Counted from the stretch's first letter, positions 51,950 through 61,157 are shown. The stretch is 64,000 bases of DNA from Spirochaetae bacterium HGW-Spirochaetae-3 (GCA_002839315.1 PGXV01000001.1:186001-250000), one strand, 5' to 3'. The notes: generated from the sequence alone by a model not told the origin. A program made the numbers and translations.

Positions 51950-54633
51950 GAGGATTCCTCCGTATCTGTCGTCGTAGCGTCGAAGGGCATAGGCCTCCGA
52001 ATGAAGGCCGGCTTGACTATATCGAGCAAGGCGGGAAGGACGGTAAGGCTGATGAACGAGCTCGTGAACATCGTCAGCGCGATAAGGAAGCCCAGGTAGG
52101 CGAGTATATTGAAGCGCGACAGCATGAGCACCGCGAATCCGGCCCCGACCGAGGCGGCGTTGAAGACTATAGCCTTGCCCGACGTCAGGAAGGCGCGGCG
52201 CCTGAAATCCGTTCCGTCGACTCGCCTGAGGTATTCGCGATGGTACGCGGCCATGAAGTGGATGGTGTAGTCTATCCCGACCCCGACCGAGATGCTCGCG
52301 ACCATCGCAGTGCCTATATTCAGCTTTATTCCCAGCGCGCCCATGACGCCGAAGTTTATCAATATGGTAATGGCCAACGGCGCGAGCCCGATGAGGCCCG
52401 CCACGGGCGAACGGTAGAATATCGATAGTATCAGGAAGACCATGAGCAGCGACGCGGCTACCGAGCTGAGCTGCGAGCCTACGACGAGCACGTTGAGCGA
52501 TTTCTCGACGAGGGCCGTCCCGGCTATCTCTACCTCCACGTCCTTCGGGAAGCGTTCCGCGGCGTACTCCTCTATGGCGTTTATCGCCCTGTCCGTATCC
52601 AGCTGCCCCACGGTCTTGAGCATGACCTCCATGCGTATCGAGCGGGGCTCCAGCGGGTCGTCTGCGTAGCCGGAGACGTTGCCCCCGAGCAGGGCGAGAT
52701 AATTGCCTATCAGTCCCTTGAGCTCTTCGGGATTGCTCTTGCCGTAGCGGGCCGGGTCGACGGGGATCTCGTAATAGGCGGCGCCCTTGTAGTTTACCGC
52801 CTTGCGCAGCTCGGCTACCATTTCGGCCGCGCTCGCGTTCCTGTCGCCGGATCCGGCCAGCGCGCGGGATAGCAGCTCGGCTAGGCCGAGCGCGTCTAGC
52901 TCGGCCGCGGGCTCGCCGGCCCCGATTCCCGGGGTCGCCGCCGCGGGGGCGGGATCTTCCTCCTCGGAGGCGATCGCCGGTTCGGAGACGGAACCGAATC
53001 CGAATCCGAACGAGGAATCGTCCGCCGGAGCCGCGGGCTCGGCAATTGGGCGGATCCCGTCGGGGCTCTCGTCGGCGTTGAATACCTGGTTGATACGCTT
53101 GATCATGTCGGTGAAGCCCATGGTCTTGCCGACCTCCGGTACGCTCTCGCCCAGGTACGTCGACAGCCCGTCCATCGCCGCGAGCACGTCCGGCCTGAGC
53201 ACGTCGCCGGGAGCCTCGCCCCGGACGACTACGCTGACCGACTTCGAGCCGCCGAATTCCTCCCGTATGAAGCGGTCCGACTGTACGATGTCGGTGTCGC
53301 TCTTGAAGTATTCGATGAGGACGTTGTCTATGACGAGACGCGAGACCGCGAAGAGCGAGAGCGCCGAGAAAACCGCCGCGGTAGCCAGGACCATCCTGCG
53401 GTGACCGGATATCGCGAGGAAGAAGCCGGCTATCGCGCCGCTCGCGGTATCGTCGCTCGGGATACCCGTCTCTCCCGCGGGAGTCGCCGCGATCGTCCTC
53501 TGGCTCCTCGTCGGCCCCCTGATGATGATAAGCGCCGGTACCAGCGTCAAGGAAACGGCGAAGGCCGCGGCGACGCCTATGCAGGCGAATAGCCCGAACT
53601 CGAATATCGGCACTACCGCCGTGAAGCATAGCGACGAGAATCCCGCGAAGGTGGTGAGGGCCGCGAGGAATACGGGCCACCTGACCTTCCGCAGGACCGA
53701 GTATACGATACGCCGATGCTCCTCGTCGTCTAGCCTCGGCTTCCCCGCCATGTCGTCGTAGTAGTGGCTCACTATGTGGATGCCGTACGCGGAGCCGACG
53801 GCTACCAGTATGACCGGCAGGACCGTCGTGATTATCGACAGCTTCACGCCGAAGAGCACCATGGCGCCGATGGCCCATACCGTCGATATGAGGACCGTAA
53901 GCAGCGGGAGCGTTATGCCGCCGACCCTGCGGAACGACAGGTACAGCACGCCGACGACGACGAGTACGACCAACGGTATCAGGAATACCAGGTCGGCGCC
54001 GGTCGCGTCGTTGACGACGGCGCTTATTACCGGAAGCCCGGTGATGTATATCCTCGTATCCTCGAATCCGGCTCCCAGCGCTAGCTTCTTTATGGACTTA
54101 TGGAGCGCGACCGATTCGGGGCTGCCGGCGTCCTCGGCCCTGACGTCGAGCGCTACTATGATCTGAGTGGAGCCGAGATCGTCGGATACCAGCGCTCGGC
54201 GGTAGATGTCCCACTCCAGCAGCCGGTCCTTGACGACGGATACCTCGTCGGCGCTTCCGGAGAATCCCTCGGGCACGAGGCTCTCCGTGAGTATCTCGTC
54301 GGCCGTGCCGCCTATATAATCGGTATTGGCGACGGAGGTGACCGAGGCGACGTGGTCGAGCGTCTGAACCGCTTCGCCGAACGAGCGGAGCGACGAGAGG
54401 AACCCGGCGTCCAATATGGTCCCTCCGCGGCGCTCCAGGCCGACCAGGATGACGATCTGCGACCCGAATACCTCGTCGGTCCGAGCCGAGGCCAGCCGCG
54501 CCGGATCGTTGTCGGGGATGAACCTGAAATTATTGTTGTCCATCCGGGCCTTCAGTAACTGGGCCGCGAAAAAAACGGTGACCGCGGCTATGATGATTAC
54601 TATGATCCATGGCCGCCTAAAAAATCTATCCAT
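51946..54633 (-). CDS. MMPL/RND-superfamily lipid exporter
   Basis: The 895-residue inner-membrane protein has the MMPL layout. TM1 is at about 9-27, then a large periplasmic domain (FIPDNDPARLASARTDEVFGSQIVI), five TMs (about 205-390) with a GSAYGIHIVSHYYDD motif, a second TM/periplasmic half, and the second TM set with GVGIDYTIHFMAAYHREYL. A Pro/Ala/Glu-rich spacer lies at about 530-600. MMPL and HpnN proteins move lipids or hopanoids; with LolA-like and outer-membrane partners this unit likely moves a lipid to the outer membrane. tetR lies 8 bases upstream. Confidence 0.88.
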   Translation of the reverse strand: MDRFFRRPWIIVIIIAAVTVFFAAQLLKARMDNNNFRFIPDNDPARLASARTDEVFGSQIVILVGLERRGGTILDAGFLSSLRSFGEAVQTLDHVASVTSVANTDYIGGTADEILTESLVPEGFSGSADEVSVVKDRLLEWDIYRRALVSDDLGSTQIIVALDVRAEDAGSPESVALHKSIKKLALGAGFEDTRIYITGLPVISAVVNDATGADLVFLIPLVVLVVVGVLYLSFRRVGGITLPLLTVLISTVWAIGAMVLFGVKLSIITTVLPVILVAVGSAYGIHIVSHYYDDMAGKPRLDDEEHRRIVYSVLRKVRWPVFLAALTTFAGFSSLCFTAVVPIFEFGLFACIGVAAAFAVSLTLVPALIIIRGPTRSQRTIAATPAGETGIPSDDTASGAIAGFFLAISGHRRMVLATAAVFSALSLFAVSRLVIDNVLIEYFKSDTDIVQSDRFIREEFGGSKSVSVVVRGEAPGDVLRPDVLAAMDGLSTYLGESVPEVGKTMGFTDMIKRINQVFNADESPDGIRPIAEPAAPADDSSFGFGFGSVSEPAIASEEEDPAPAAATPGIGAGEPAAELDALGLAELLSRALAGSGDRNASAAEMVAELRKAVNYKGAAYYEIPVDPARYGKSNPEELKGLIGNYLALLGGNVSGYADDPLEPRSIRMEVMLKTVGQLDTDRAINAIEEYAAERFPKDVEVEIAGTALVEKSLNVLVVGSQLSSVAASLLMVFLILSIFYRSPVAGLIGLAPLAITILINFGVMGALGIKLNIGTAMVASISVGVGIDYTIHFMAAYHREYLRRVDGTDFRRRAFLTSGKAIVFNAASVGAGFAVLMLSRFNILAYLGFLIALTMFTSSFISLTVLPALLDIVKPAFIRRPMPFDATTTDTEESS

Positions 54634-54641
54634 CGCCTATC

Positions 54642-55325
54642 CTATTCCGCGCCCTCGTGTATAGGCAGCTTGAGCAACGTCCGGTCGGTATCGCGCGCGG
54701 CTACGCCCCTGAGCATCAATTCGAATATGCCCTTCAGCTCCGCCTCTATCAGTCGGGCGTCCCTGGCCTCGCGGGGAAGCCGGGCGACGTCGTCTATTAT
54801 GGCCATCGCTATCGTTATGATCGTGCGCGACAGCCTGTCCGGATCGATCCCCGACTCGAGGGTGCCGTCGGCTACGCCGCGGGACAGGATCTCCGATATC
54901 AGCGAGCGCATGCGCGAGAACGAGGCGCCATTCGCGGACTTCACGCCTTGAGCCCCCGGGAGGGAGGCGGGCGTTATCTGGCGCATGATGCCCGTCAGGA
55001 CGAAGATATCCTGAGATTCGCCGAAAATACCGATGTAGCTGGCCCAGAGCGTGTTGAGCGCCTCGATTCCGGATGCGCTCGGGTCCAGTCTCGTCTTGAC
55101 GTATTCGACGAAGCTTTTTGTGGCGTCCCCGAGTATTTCCAGGAGGAGCGCGTCCTTATTCTCAAAATAGAGATAGAGGGTAGCCTTGCTCAGTTCCGAT
55201 TCGTCGGCGATGTCCTGCATGTTGAGGGCGTCTACGCCGTTCTCGAGTATGAGGTCCCTTGCCTTCTGGAGTATCAGCGCGCGTCGTTGCTTTCGCTCCC
55301 TTGTCTTGCGTTCCGTTATTCCCAT
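54642..55325 (-). CDS. TetR/AcrR-family regulator
   Basis: The 227-residue protein has an N-terminal TetR HTH (ILQKARDLILENGVDALNMQDIADESELSKATLYLYFENKDALLLEIL, about residues 18-62) and an all-helical ligand domain. It probably represses the downstream MMPL-LolA-OMP operon and itself. GGGAGAG lies before the ATG. The gap to queD holds an ACC-GAT-GGT dyad that could be its operator. Confidence 0.9.
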   Translation of the reverse strand: MGITERKTRERKQRRALILQKARDLILENGVDALNMQDIADESELSKATLYLYFENKDALLLEILGDATKSFVEYVKTRLDPSASGIEALNTLWASYIGIFGESQDIFVLTGIMRQITPASLPGAQGVKSANGASFSRMRSLISEILSRGVADGTLESGIDPDRLSRTIITIAMAIIDDVARLPREARDARLIEAELKGIFELMLRGVAARDTDRTLLKLPIHEGAE

Positions 55326-55357
55326 AACTCTCCCGTATAAACACTATTCATAATATT

Positions 55358-55366
55358 ACCGATGGT
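55358..55366. promoter_or_regulatory. Possible TetR-type operator core
   Basis: ACC and GGT flank a 3-base centre at 55358-55366. It lies between a TTGATT and a TATTAT of a possible tetR promoter (minus strand). The dyad is short, so this is tentative. Confidence 0.25.
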
Positions 55367-55387
55367 CAGTAGAAAATCAAGGCAACC

Positions 55388-55416
55388 TGTACACTATTTC
55401 CCGTAATGTCTATTAT
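55388..55416 (+). promoter_or_regulatory. Candidate queD promoter
   Basis: TGTACA (55388-55393), 17 bases, TATTAT (55411-55416). A short leader with GAAAGG precedes the ATG at 55441. Confidence 0.5.
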
Positions 55417-55440
55417 GAACGCCTGAAAGGTACTACGACC

Positions 55441-55800
55441 ATGTATATCATACGCGTAGAAGCGAGCTTCGCGGCCGCTCATTTCCTCACCGAGTACCAC
55501 GGCAAATGCGAACGCCTTCACGGCCACAATTACCTCGTCCGCGCCTTCGCCAGGGGCGAGGAATTGGATGCCGCCGGAATGCTCGTCGACTTCGGCGACG
55601 TCAAGGGCCGTCTGCGGGAAGTCTGCGACGCGCTAGACCATACCTGCCTTAACGATAACCCTATCTTCGCATCGTCGCCGAGCGCGGAACGAATAGCCAG
55701 GTACGTATTCGACCAGGTGCGCCGCCTCGATCCGGCCATTCCCCTGTCCGCGGTCGAGGTATTCGAGACGGATACGAGCATGGCCAGGTATGAGCCGTAG
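55441..55800 (+). CDS. queD: 6-carboxy-5,6,7,8-tetrahydropterin synthase QueD
   Basis: QueD turns dihydroneopterin triphosphate into 6-carboxytetrahydropterin, the second step of queuosine synthesis. The 119-residue length is normal. His14 (FAAAHFL), His27 and His29 (CERLHGHNY) are the zinc ligands, and Cys23 is the catalytic cysteine. DFGDVKGRLREVCDALDHTCLND and EVFETDTSMARYEP complete the fold. Its substrate could come from FolE2 at 26 kb. It overlaps the methylase gene by 11 bases. No queC, queE or queF is in the window. Confidence 0.94.
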   Translation: MYIIRVEASFAAAHFLTEYHGKCERLHGHNYLVRAFARGEELDAAGMLVDFGDVKGRLREVCDALDHTCLNDNPIFASSPSAERIARYVFDQVRRLDPAIPLSAVEVFETDTSMARYEP

Positions 55801-57511
55801 CGAACCGCTTCCAGGACCGGAGGGATACTGTTCCAGCCAGCTCATCCCGTACCTCGGGAACAAGCGATCCTTGCTCCCGAGGCTCTTCCCCGTATTCGAG
55901 CGCCTTTCCGACGGACTACCCGAGCCGCGTTTCCTGGACGTCTTCGCCGGTTCCGGCGCGGTATCGCGTCTGGCCCGCTCGATGGGCATGCGCGTATCGG
56001 CCAATGACTGGGAACCGTACAGCGAGGCGCTGGGCTCGTGCTGGCTGCGCCTTCGCCCCACTGATATCGATCGCGCCTTCGGCGGCCCGAGCGGCCTCGA
56101 ATCGTTCCTGGGAGACTGGAACGCGATGCACCCGCTTTCCGGCCGGCAATCGGTACCAGAGAGCGCGATGGGCCAGCCGTACATGGCGAGATGGTACGCT
56201 CCGGAGCATACGGCGGCGCCACGCCTGGGCGAGGAGCGGCTGTTCTATACGGCCGAGAACGCCGCCTTCATCGACAGGGTCCGCACGAGGATAGAAGCGG
56301 AGTATCCTGATCCGGATCCCGGTTCCGTAGGGGAGATATACAGGGCGGTAGCCCTCGGTGCGATACTCCTCGAGGCGGCCGTGCACGCAAACACTTCGGG
56401 CGTATTCAAGGCCTTTCATCGCGGATTCGGCGGTAACGGCAGGGACGCGCTGTCCAGGATACTAGGACGCATGCACCTGGAAGCGCCTATCCTGCCGGAG
56501 GCGATACCGGCCGAGGTCTTCAGGGATGACGCGCGCGTCTTCGTCGGGCGTCGGAGCGCCGATATCGCCTATTTCGATCCGCCGTATAATCAGCACCAGT
56601 ACGGTTCCAATTATCACATGCTCAATACGATACTGCGTTGGGACGGCCGTCCGATGCCCCTGGGACCCGGTCTGGAAGCTGAATTGTCCAGGAAAGCCGG
56701 AATTCCGGTCGATTGGAAGGAGACGCGCTCCAGGTTCTGCGTCAAGCGCGAGGCGAGGCAGGCGATAGCCGAGTTGCTCGACGATTGCGACGCCGCGTCG
56801 ATCGTATTCAGCTGGAACGCGGACGGGCACCTGAGCGGCGAGGACATGGTCGAACTTCTTTCGAAGAGGGGGCGGCTCGATATCGTCGCTCTGGATTACG
56901 TGTCGTACCGGGGCGGGAGGCAATCGGCGAGCCGCAGCGCCCGTAGCAGGGAATACCTGTTCGTCGTCGATACCGTCGCCGCGCCGAGGGACGTGGAGCT
57001 CTCGAAGCGCGAGTTGTCCGATCTGGCCGCCCGAGACGAGGCGATTCGCTCTACATACGATCCGCGGCGCGTATCCCGCGTATTCGGCCTGCGGGCGGGC
57101 GGGGCGGCGCCGGACGAGCCGATGGATTATCCGGAGGCGTCGACGTTCTTCCGGGGCGACCTGCGCGAACCTTCGGAACAGGCTTCCGGCATGCTTGAAG
57201 AGCTCGATGCGGAGAGGCGCCGCGCATTCTTCGAGAGGCTAAACGAATGCGCCTGCCGCGGGGTCGGGGAAGAGCTCGATGCTACCCTGACCGTGGCGCG
57301 GGCCGCCATCGTTTCGGGAGACACTGCGGCCGCCAAGCGGGCTTACCGCGACGCTCCCAGGCTTATACGTAAATTGGCGCATACGAAGTACGAAAAAGAA
57401 TTCCGTCTCTATTCCGCGCGGTTCCAGGACCTCGCGGTCTCTCTTGGCGACGGTCGAATGGCCGCGCGGTTAGGCTCGCTTGATGAGCTGATAGCCATGA
57501 GGGCCAAGTAG
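55790..57511 (+). CDS. D12-class N6-adenine DNA methyltransferase, orphan, with C-terminal extension
   Basis: The enzyme (573 aa) has the Dam-like order: IPYLGNKRSLLPRLF at the N-terminus, the AdoMet-binding FLDVFAGSGAVSRLA, and the catalytic DPPY (Asp263-Tyr266) in IAYFDPPYNQHQYGSNYHMLNT. After the methylase fold (about 1-400) comes an extra 170-residue helical part (ELDAERRRAFFERLNECACR...), not usual in Dam proteins. No restriction enzyme or helicase partner is beside it. It overlaps queD by 11 bases, an odd partner, so the pairing is perhaps only for expression. Target site unknown. Confidence 0.83.
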   Translation: MSRSEPLPGPEGYCSSQLIPYLGNKRSLLPRLFPVFERLSDGLPEPRFLDVFAGSGAVSRLARSMGMRVSANDWEPYSEALGSCWLRLRPTDIDRAFGGPSGLESFLGDWNAMHPLSGRQSVPESAMGQPYMARWYAPEHTAAPRLGEERLFYTAENAAFIDRVRTRIEAEYPDPDPGSVGEIYRAVALGAILLEAAVHANTSGVFKAFHRGFGGNGRDALSRILGRMHLEAPILPEAIPAEVFRDDARVFVGRRSADIAYFDPPYNQHQYGSNYHMLNTILRWDGRPMPLGPGLEAELSRKAGIPVDWKETRSRFCVKREARQAIAELLDDCDAASIVFSWNADGHLSGEDMVELLSKRGRLDIVALDYVSYRGGRQSASRSARSREYLFVVDTVAAPRDVELSKRELSDLAARDEAIRSTYDPRRVSRVFGLRAGGAAPDEPMDYPEASTFFRGDLREPSEQASGMLEELDAERRRAFFERLNECACRGVGEELDATLTVARAAIVSGDTAAAKRAYRDAPRLIRKLAHTKYEKEFRLYSARFQDLAVSLGDGRMAARLGSLDELIAMRAK

Positions 57512-57520
57512 TCCCCGGTT

Positions 57521-59095
57521 CTACTCCGAGGCCGGCTTGGGGCCTTCCTTGGGTCCGTTCTTCCGCCGCCTGTGCTTCCGCTTCTGCTGCGAGGGCTGCG
57601 ACGATGACGATGGAGGAGGCGGACCGGCGGGAGGGCCTCCGGCGGTCGGCTGCGACGCCTGAGGTTGCTGACGCTGCCGTAGCGGTTCGCGCGGCGGGCG
57701 CGGCCTATCGTTACCGGGCGCCTGCTGCATAGGACGCTGGGGCCGTTCCCTGTTGATATCGCGTCCGGGCTGGCGATTATTAGGCGACCGTACCGGATCG
57801 CGCCGCTGGCGCGCGTCGTCCATCGGGGGCCTCCGCGGCCTCTCCGACGAACCGGCCATACGGGGCCGCCTGCGGGGATCGGGGCGCTTGGTGCCCTCGA
57901 GCTTCACGTCCTTGCGCGCTGCTTCCTCCTCCTCGGCGATCGCGAAGAAATTCTCCGGCTCGATATCGTGGACGATGCCGGAGTCGAGTATCTTGCAGAC
58001 GAACGGGAAGCCGTAGCGAACCGCTATCTTCGAAGCGCGGCGAAGCTCGACCAGGTCGGCCAACGCGACCGATACGCCGTGCTGACCGGCCCTTCCGGTA
58101 CGCCCGGCCCGGTGCAGGTACACCGTCGGCTCCTCGGGAAGGTCGAAGCTGATGACGTGGGACACGTCGGGAAGGTCGAGCCCGCGCGCGCCGAGGTCGG
58201 TGGTGATGAGCCATCGCGCCGTACCGTTGGCGAACTCCTCGAGGGCGTTCCTGCGCTCGGTGCCGTCCTTGTCCGACTTGAGCACGACGGCGGGGAACCC
58301 CAGGAATTCAAGCCGTTTCTGGATGGTGAATATGGCCGCGTTCGACGAGGCGAATAGAAGGCAGCGTTCGGGCTTGACGGCCGATTCGAAGCGCCGCAGG
58401 AAATCCAGCTTCGAGCGCGACGCGGAATGGAAGCACCAATGCTCGATCGTCGTCTTGAGCGCCTCCGAAGGATCGACGATGAGCTTGACCGGATCGCGGA
58501 ACCAGGCCGAAGAACGCTCTACCGTGCGATTGGGCAGCGACGCGGAGACGAGCAGGCGGACGCATGCCGCGGGAAGCGCGGACAGTAGCTCCGACGTAAT
58601 GTCGATGGCTTCGTTCTCGAATAGCCTGTCGGCTTCGTCGAGGACGGCCCACGAGCATGACGCGAGATCCAGGTGGCCGGCCAGGGCGAGGTCGCGGATG
58701 CGGCCGGCCGAGCCGATGACGATATGGGGCTTCTCGGCCAGCCGGTCCAGCTGGCGTTTGAGCGGAATAGAGCCGAGCGCCGAGACGATTCGCACGGGCA
58801 GGCCGGCGGCTTCGGCCAGGCGGCCCGCCTCGCGTTCCAGCTGCGCCGCCAGGTCGTGAGTCGGCGCGACGATTATAGCCTGGAGCGTCCTTGATCCGAT
58901 ATCGAGGGACGTGAGTATCGGGGCCATATAGGCGAACGTCTTGCCGGTTCCCGTAGCGGAACTGACATAGGCGTCGCGTTTCTCGTTGAGGGCCGGTATG
59001 GCCAGTCTCTGAATTTCCGTTGGGGCCTCGAATCCTAGCGTGGCGAATGCCTGTGCTACGGCGTCGCTCAGCCCGAGGTCCGTAAATGCTTGCAT
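57521..59095 (-). CDS. DEAD-box RNA helicase
   Basis: The 524-residue helicase has all core motifs: the Q motif (FTDLGLSDAVAQAFATLGFEAPTEIQ), motif I ATGTGKT, DEAD in VLDEADRLF, a motif III that reads SAS rather than SAT, and VI (HRAGRTGRAG). Residues beyond about 405 form a long Arg/Pro/Gln-rich low-complexity tail, as in CsdA- or RhlE-type helicases that bind RNA. I start at the ATG 59093-59095, because the longer frame begins with TTG. It probably acts in RNA decay or ribosome assembly. Confidence 0.88.
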   Translation of the reverse strand: MQAFTDLGLSDAVAQAFATLGFEAPTEIQRLAIPALNEKRDAYVSSATGTGKTFAYMAPILTSLDIGSRTLQAIIVAPTHDLAAQLEREAGRLAEAAGLPVRIVSALGSIPLKRQLDRLAEKPHIVIGSAGRIRDLALAGHLDLASCSWAVLDEADRLFENEAIDITSELLSALPAACVRLLVSASLPNRTVERSSAWFRDPVKLIVDPSEALKTTIEHWCFHSASRSKLDFLRRFESAVKPERCLLFASSNAAIFTIQKRLEFLGFPAVVLKSDKDGTERRNALEEFANGTARWLITTDLGARGLDLPDVSHVISFDLPEEPTVYLHRAGRTGRAGQHGVSVALADLVELRRASKIAVRYGFPFVCKILDSGIVHDIEPENFFAIAEEEEAARKDVKLEGTKRPDPRRRPRMAGSSERPRRPPMDDARQRRDPVRSPNNRQPGRDINRERPQRPMQQAPGNDRPRPPREPLRQRQQPQASQPTAGGPPAGPPPPSSSSQPSQQKRKHRRRKNGPKEGPKPASE

Positions 59096-59101
59096 CGGTA
59101 G

Positions 59102-59131
59102 ATAATCGCATGAAAGTGCGACTCTGGGCAA
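59102..59131 (-). promoter_or_regulatory. Promoter, predicted leaderless start for the helicase
   Basis: Minus-strand TTGCCC (59126-59131), 18 bases, GATTAT (59102-59107), then 6 bases to the ATG at 59095. No ribosome site. Confidence 0.4.
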
Positions 59132-59169
59132 GGGCGCTTTATAATGGCTGTGAAAGGCCGACGCCGTGA

Positions 59170-59198
59170 TTGCAAAAGCGCGCCGGTTTCCGTATAGT
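59170..59198 (+). promoter_or_regulatory. Promoter, predicted leaderless start for rnz
   Basis: TTGCAA (59170-59175), 17 bases, TATAGT (59193-59198). The ATG at 59207 begins 8 bases after the -10, and no Shine-Dalgarno lies between. Confidence 0.6.
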
Positions 59199-59206
59199 AG
59201 CCCGAA

Positions 59207-60136
59207 ATGAACCTTGAAGCCTTCATACTCGGTTGCGGCGGCATGATGCCGTTACCCCACCGCCATCTCACCAGCGTGCTCCTACGGCGCGAGGGGGATC
59301 TTTTCCTCTTCGACGCTGGCGAGGGAACCCAGGTTTCCCTTCGCAGGCTCAACCTCCGCTGGAAGAAGATAAACGCCATTTTCATATCGCATACCCACGC
59401 AGATCACGTGACCGGTTTGCCCGGCCTCCTCATGCTGTCGAGCCAGGTGGATCGCGACGAGCCGCTGTATATCTACGGCCCCCCGAAAATTGCGGAGTAC
59501 GTGGAGACGAGCCGCAAGGTGCTCGATATGTATATTAACTACGAGATAATCGTCAAGGAGATCCAGGCTCCGGCCGTCTGCTACGAGGGCGACGGTTTCA
59601 GGGTCAGGGCCTTCCCGCTCAGGCACACGAAGACCTGCTACGGGTATGCATTCGAGGAGGATCCTCGTCCGGGAGCCTTCCATCCCGAGCGAGCCTCCGA
59701 GATGGGCGTGCCGCGAGGGCCGCTATGGTCGAAACTGCAGGCGGGAGACAGCGTCGAGGCCGTGGACGGTAGCTTGGTACGGCCGGAGGACGTGCTGGGC
59801 GCGACCCGATCGGGCCGGAAATTCAGCTACGTCACCGATTCTCTATACTTTCCCGAGATAGCGCCTGAAGTCGCCGGGTCGGATCTGTTCGTGTGCGAGG
59901 GGATGTTCGATAAGGATCTGCTGCCGAGCGCCGTCGAGAAGAAGCATATGGCCGCTTTCCAGGCCGCCACGCTGGCGCGGGACGCCGGCGGCGTCAAGAA
60001 GCTAGCGTTGATCCATTATAGCCCGCGCTACGCGGAAAATGAATTGCGCCTGTTGCTCGACGAGGCCAGGCCCGTATTCCCCGAGACGGTTCTATCGAAG
60101 GATCGCATGCGTTTCCCGATCGACTACGTCGATTGA
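59207..60136 (+). CDS. rnz: Ribonuclease Z
   Basis: RNase Z trims the 3' end of tRNA precursors that lack an encoded CCA. The 309-residue length is that of the short, bacterial form. The metal site HTHADH is at residues 62-67, with FDAGEGTQ and LRHTKTCYGYAF upstream and downstream. FSYVTDSLY gives a further metal Asp, CEGMF follows, and the family's KKHMAAFQAATLAR and LIHYSPRY finish the active site. It starts right after its promoter. It lies before the ABC operon, which has its own ribosome site. Confidence 0.92.
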   Translation: MNLEAFILGCGGMMPLPHRHLTSVLLRREGDLFLFDAGEGTQVSLRRLNLRWKKINAIFISHTHADHVTGLPGLLMLSSQVDRDEPLYIYGPPKIAEYVETSRKVLDMYINYEIIVKEIQAPAVCYEGDGFRVRAFPLRHTKTCYGYAFEEDPRPGAFHPERASEMGVPRGPLWSKLQAGDSVEAVDGSLVRPEDVLGATRSGRKFSYVTDSLYFPEIAPEVAGSDLFVCEGMFDKDLLPSAVEKKHMAAFQAATLARDAGGVKKLALIHYSPRYAENELRLLLDEARPVFPETVLSKDRMRFPIDYVD

Positions 60137-60203
60137 AGCGGCCTTTCCGGTAACCATCGAGCGGATTCGTTGTTACGATCCATGGAAATTCGGGGAGGCT
60201 CGC

Positions 60204-61157
60204 ATGATTGAAGTATCGGGACTCGTCAAGCGCTACGGCACGTTCGAGGCCGTTCGCGGGGTGAGCTTTACGGTCGGCTCCGGGAAGGTGCTCGGCCTGC
60301 TCGGCCCTAACGGCGCCGGCAAGACGACCATCATGAAGGTTCTTACCGGCTATCATCGTCCGAGCGCCGGTACCGCGGCCCTCGACGGGCGGGATGTCGT
60401 CATGGACGAGCTCGATGCCAAGTCGCGCGTCGGATACCTGCCCGAGGGCGTCCCCCTCTACCTCGATATGACCGTCTCCGAGTACCTGGGCTTCGTTGCC
60501 GACGCGCGCGGAATGGGGCGCAAGGACGGCAAGGCCCGCAGGAAGTCCGCCATGGAGAGGGCCGTCGAGGATTGCGGCCTGTCGGGCGTGGCGGGCGTCC
60601 GGATGGAGAAACTCTCCAAGGGTTACAGGCAACGCGTCGGACTGGCGCAGGCCATCGTGCACGATCCGTCTATCCTTATACTCGACGAGCCGACGACGGG
60701 GCTCGATCCGAACCAGATACTCGAGATACGTTCTCTCATACGCTCGCTGGGCTCGGATAAGACGGTGATTCTCTCCACCCATATCCTCCAGGAAGTGGAG
60801 GCGCTCTGCTCCGAGGTGCTTATCCTTAACGAAGGTCTGATCGTCGCCCAGGGAAGCGCCGCGGATATCGCCGCGGGGATGCAGGGCGAGGAACACCTGG
60901 AATGCGTCCTGAAAGGCGCCGGGGCCGGGGTCCTGGAAGCGTTGCGCTCGCTGGACGGCGTCCGATCGGCCGAGCCCGTCGGCGCGGCGGGAGAACGGGT
61001 CAGGATCTCGACCGGGCCGGGGAAGGGCGACGCCGTAGCCGAGGCGGTCTTCGACTGGGCCGCGTCGTCGGGAGCCAAGCTCCTCGAGATGCGCCGCGAC
61101 CGGCTTTCGATGGAAGACATCTTCGTACGCTTGACGGGGGAGGATTCGCGTAGATGA
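60204..61157 (+). CDS. ABC transporter ATPase (GldA-like)
   Basis: The 317-residue ATPase has Walker A GPNGAGKTT (Lys40), a Q-loop region (VGYLPEGVPLYLDMTV), the signature LSKGYRQRVGLAQA, Walker B LILDEPTTGLDP and the switch His in STHILQE. The C-terminal 90 residues form the extra domain common to Gld/Nos-type ATPases. GGGGAGG lies before the chosen ATG; the frame continues upstream without support. It energises the permease encoded next (ATGA overlap). In Bacteroidetes GldA-F-G supports gliding, but in other phyla the same set has no proven role. Confidence 0.9.
   Translation: MIEVSGLVKRYGTFEAVRGVSFTVGSGKVLGLLGPNGAGKTTIMKVLTGYHRPSAGTAALDGRDVVMDELDAKSRVGYLPEGVPLYLDMTVSEYLGFVADARGMGRKDGKARRKSAMERAVEDCGLSGVAGVRMEKLSKGYRQRVGLAQAIVHDPSILILDEPTTGLDPNQILEIRSLIRSLGSDKTVILSTHILQEVEALCSEVLILNEGLIVAQGSAADIAAGMQGEEHLECVLKGAGAGVLEALRSLDGVRSAEPVGAAGERVRISTGPGKGDAVAEAVFDWAASSGAKLLEMRRDRLSMEDIFVRLTGEDSRR

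Noticed and set aside
51950-53878. Upstream open extension of the LolA-like gene
   Set aside because: It lies over the MMPL gene, is Arg/Gly-rich and lacks a start signal; the ATG at 51949 follows a signal-peptide pattern and overlaps the MMPL stop.
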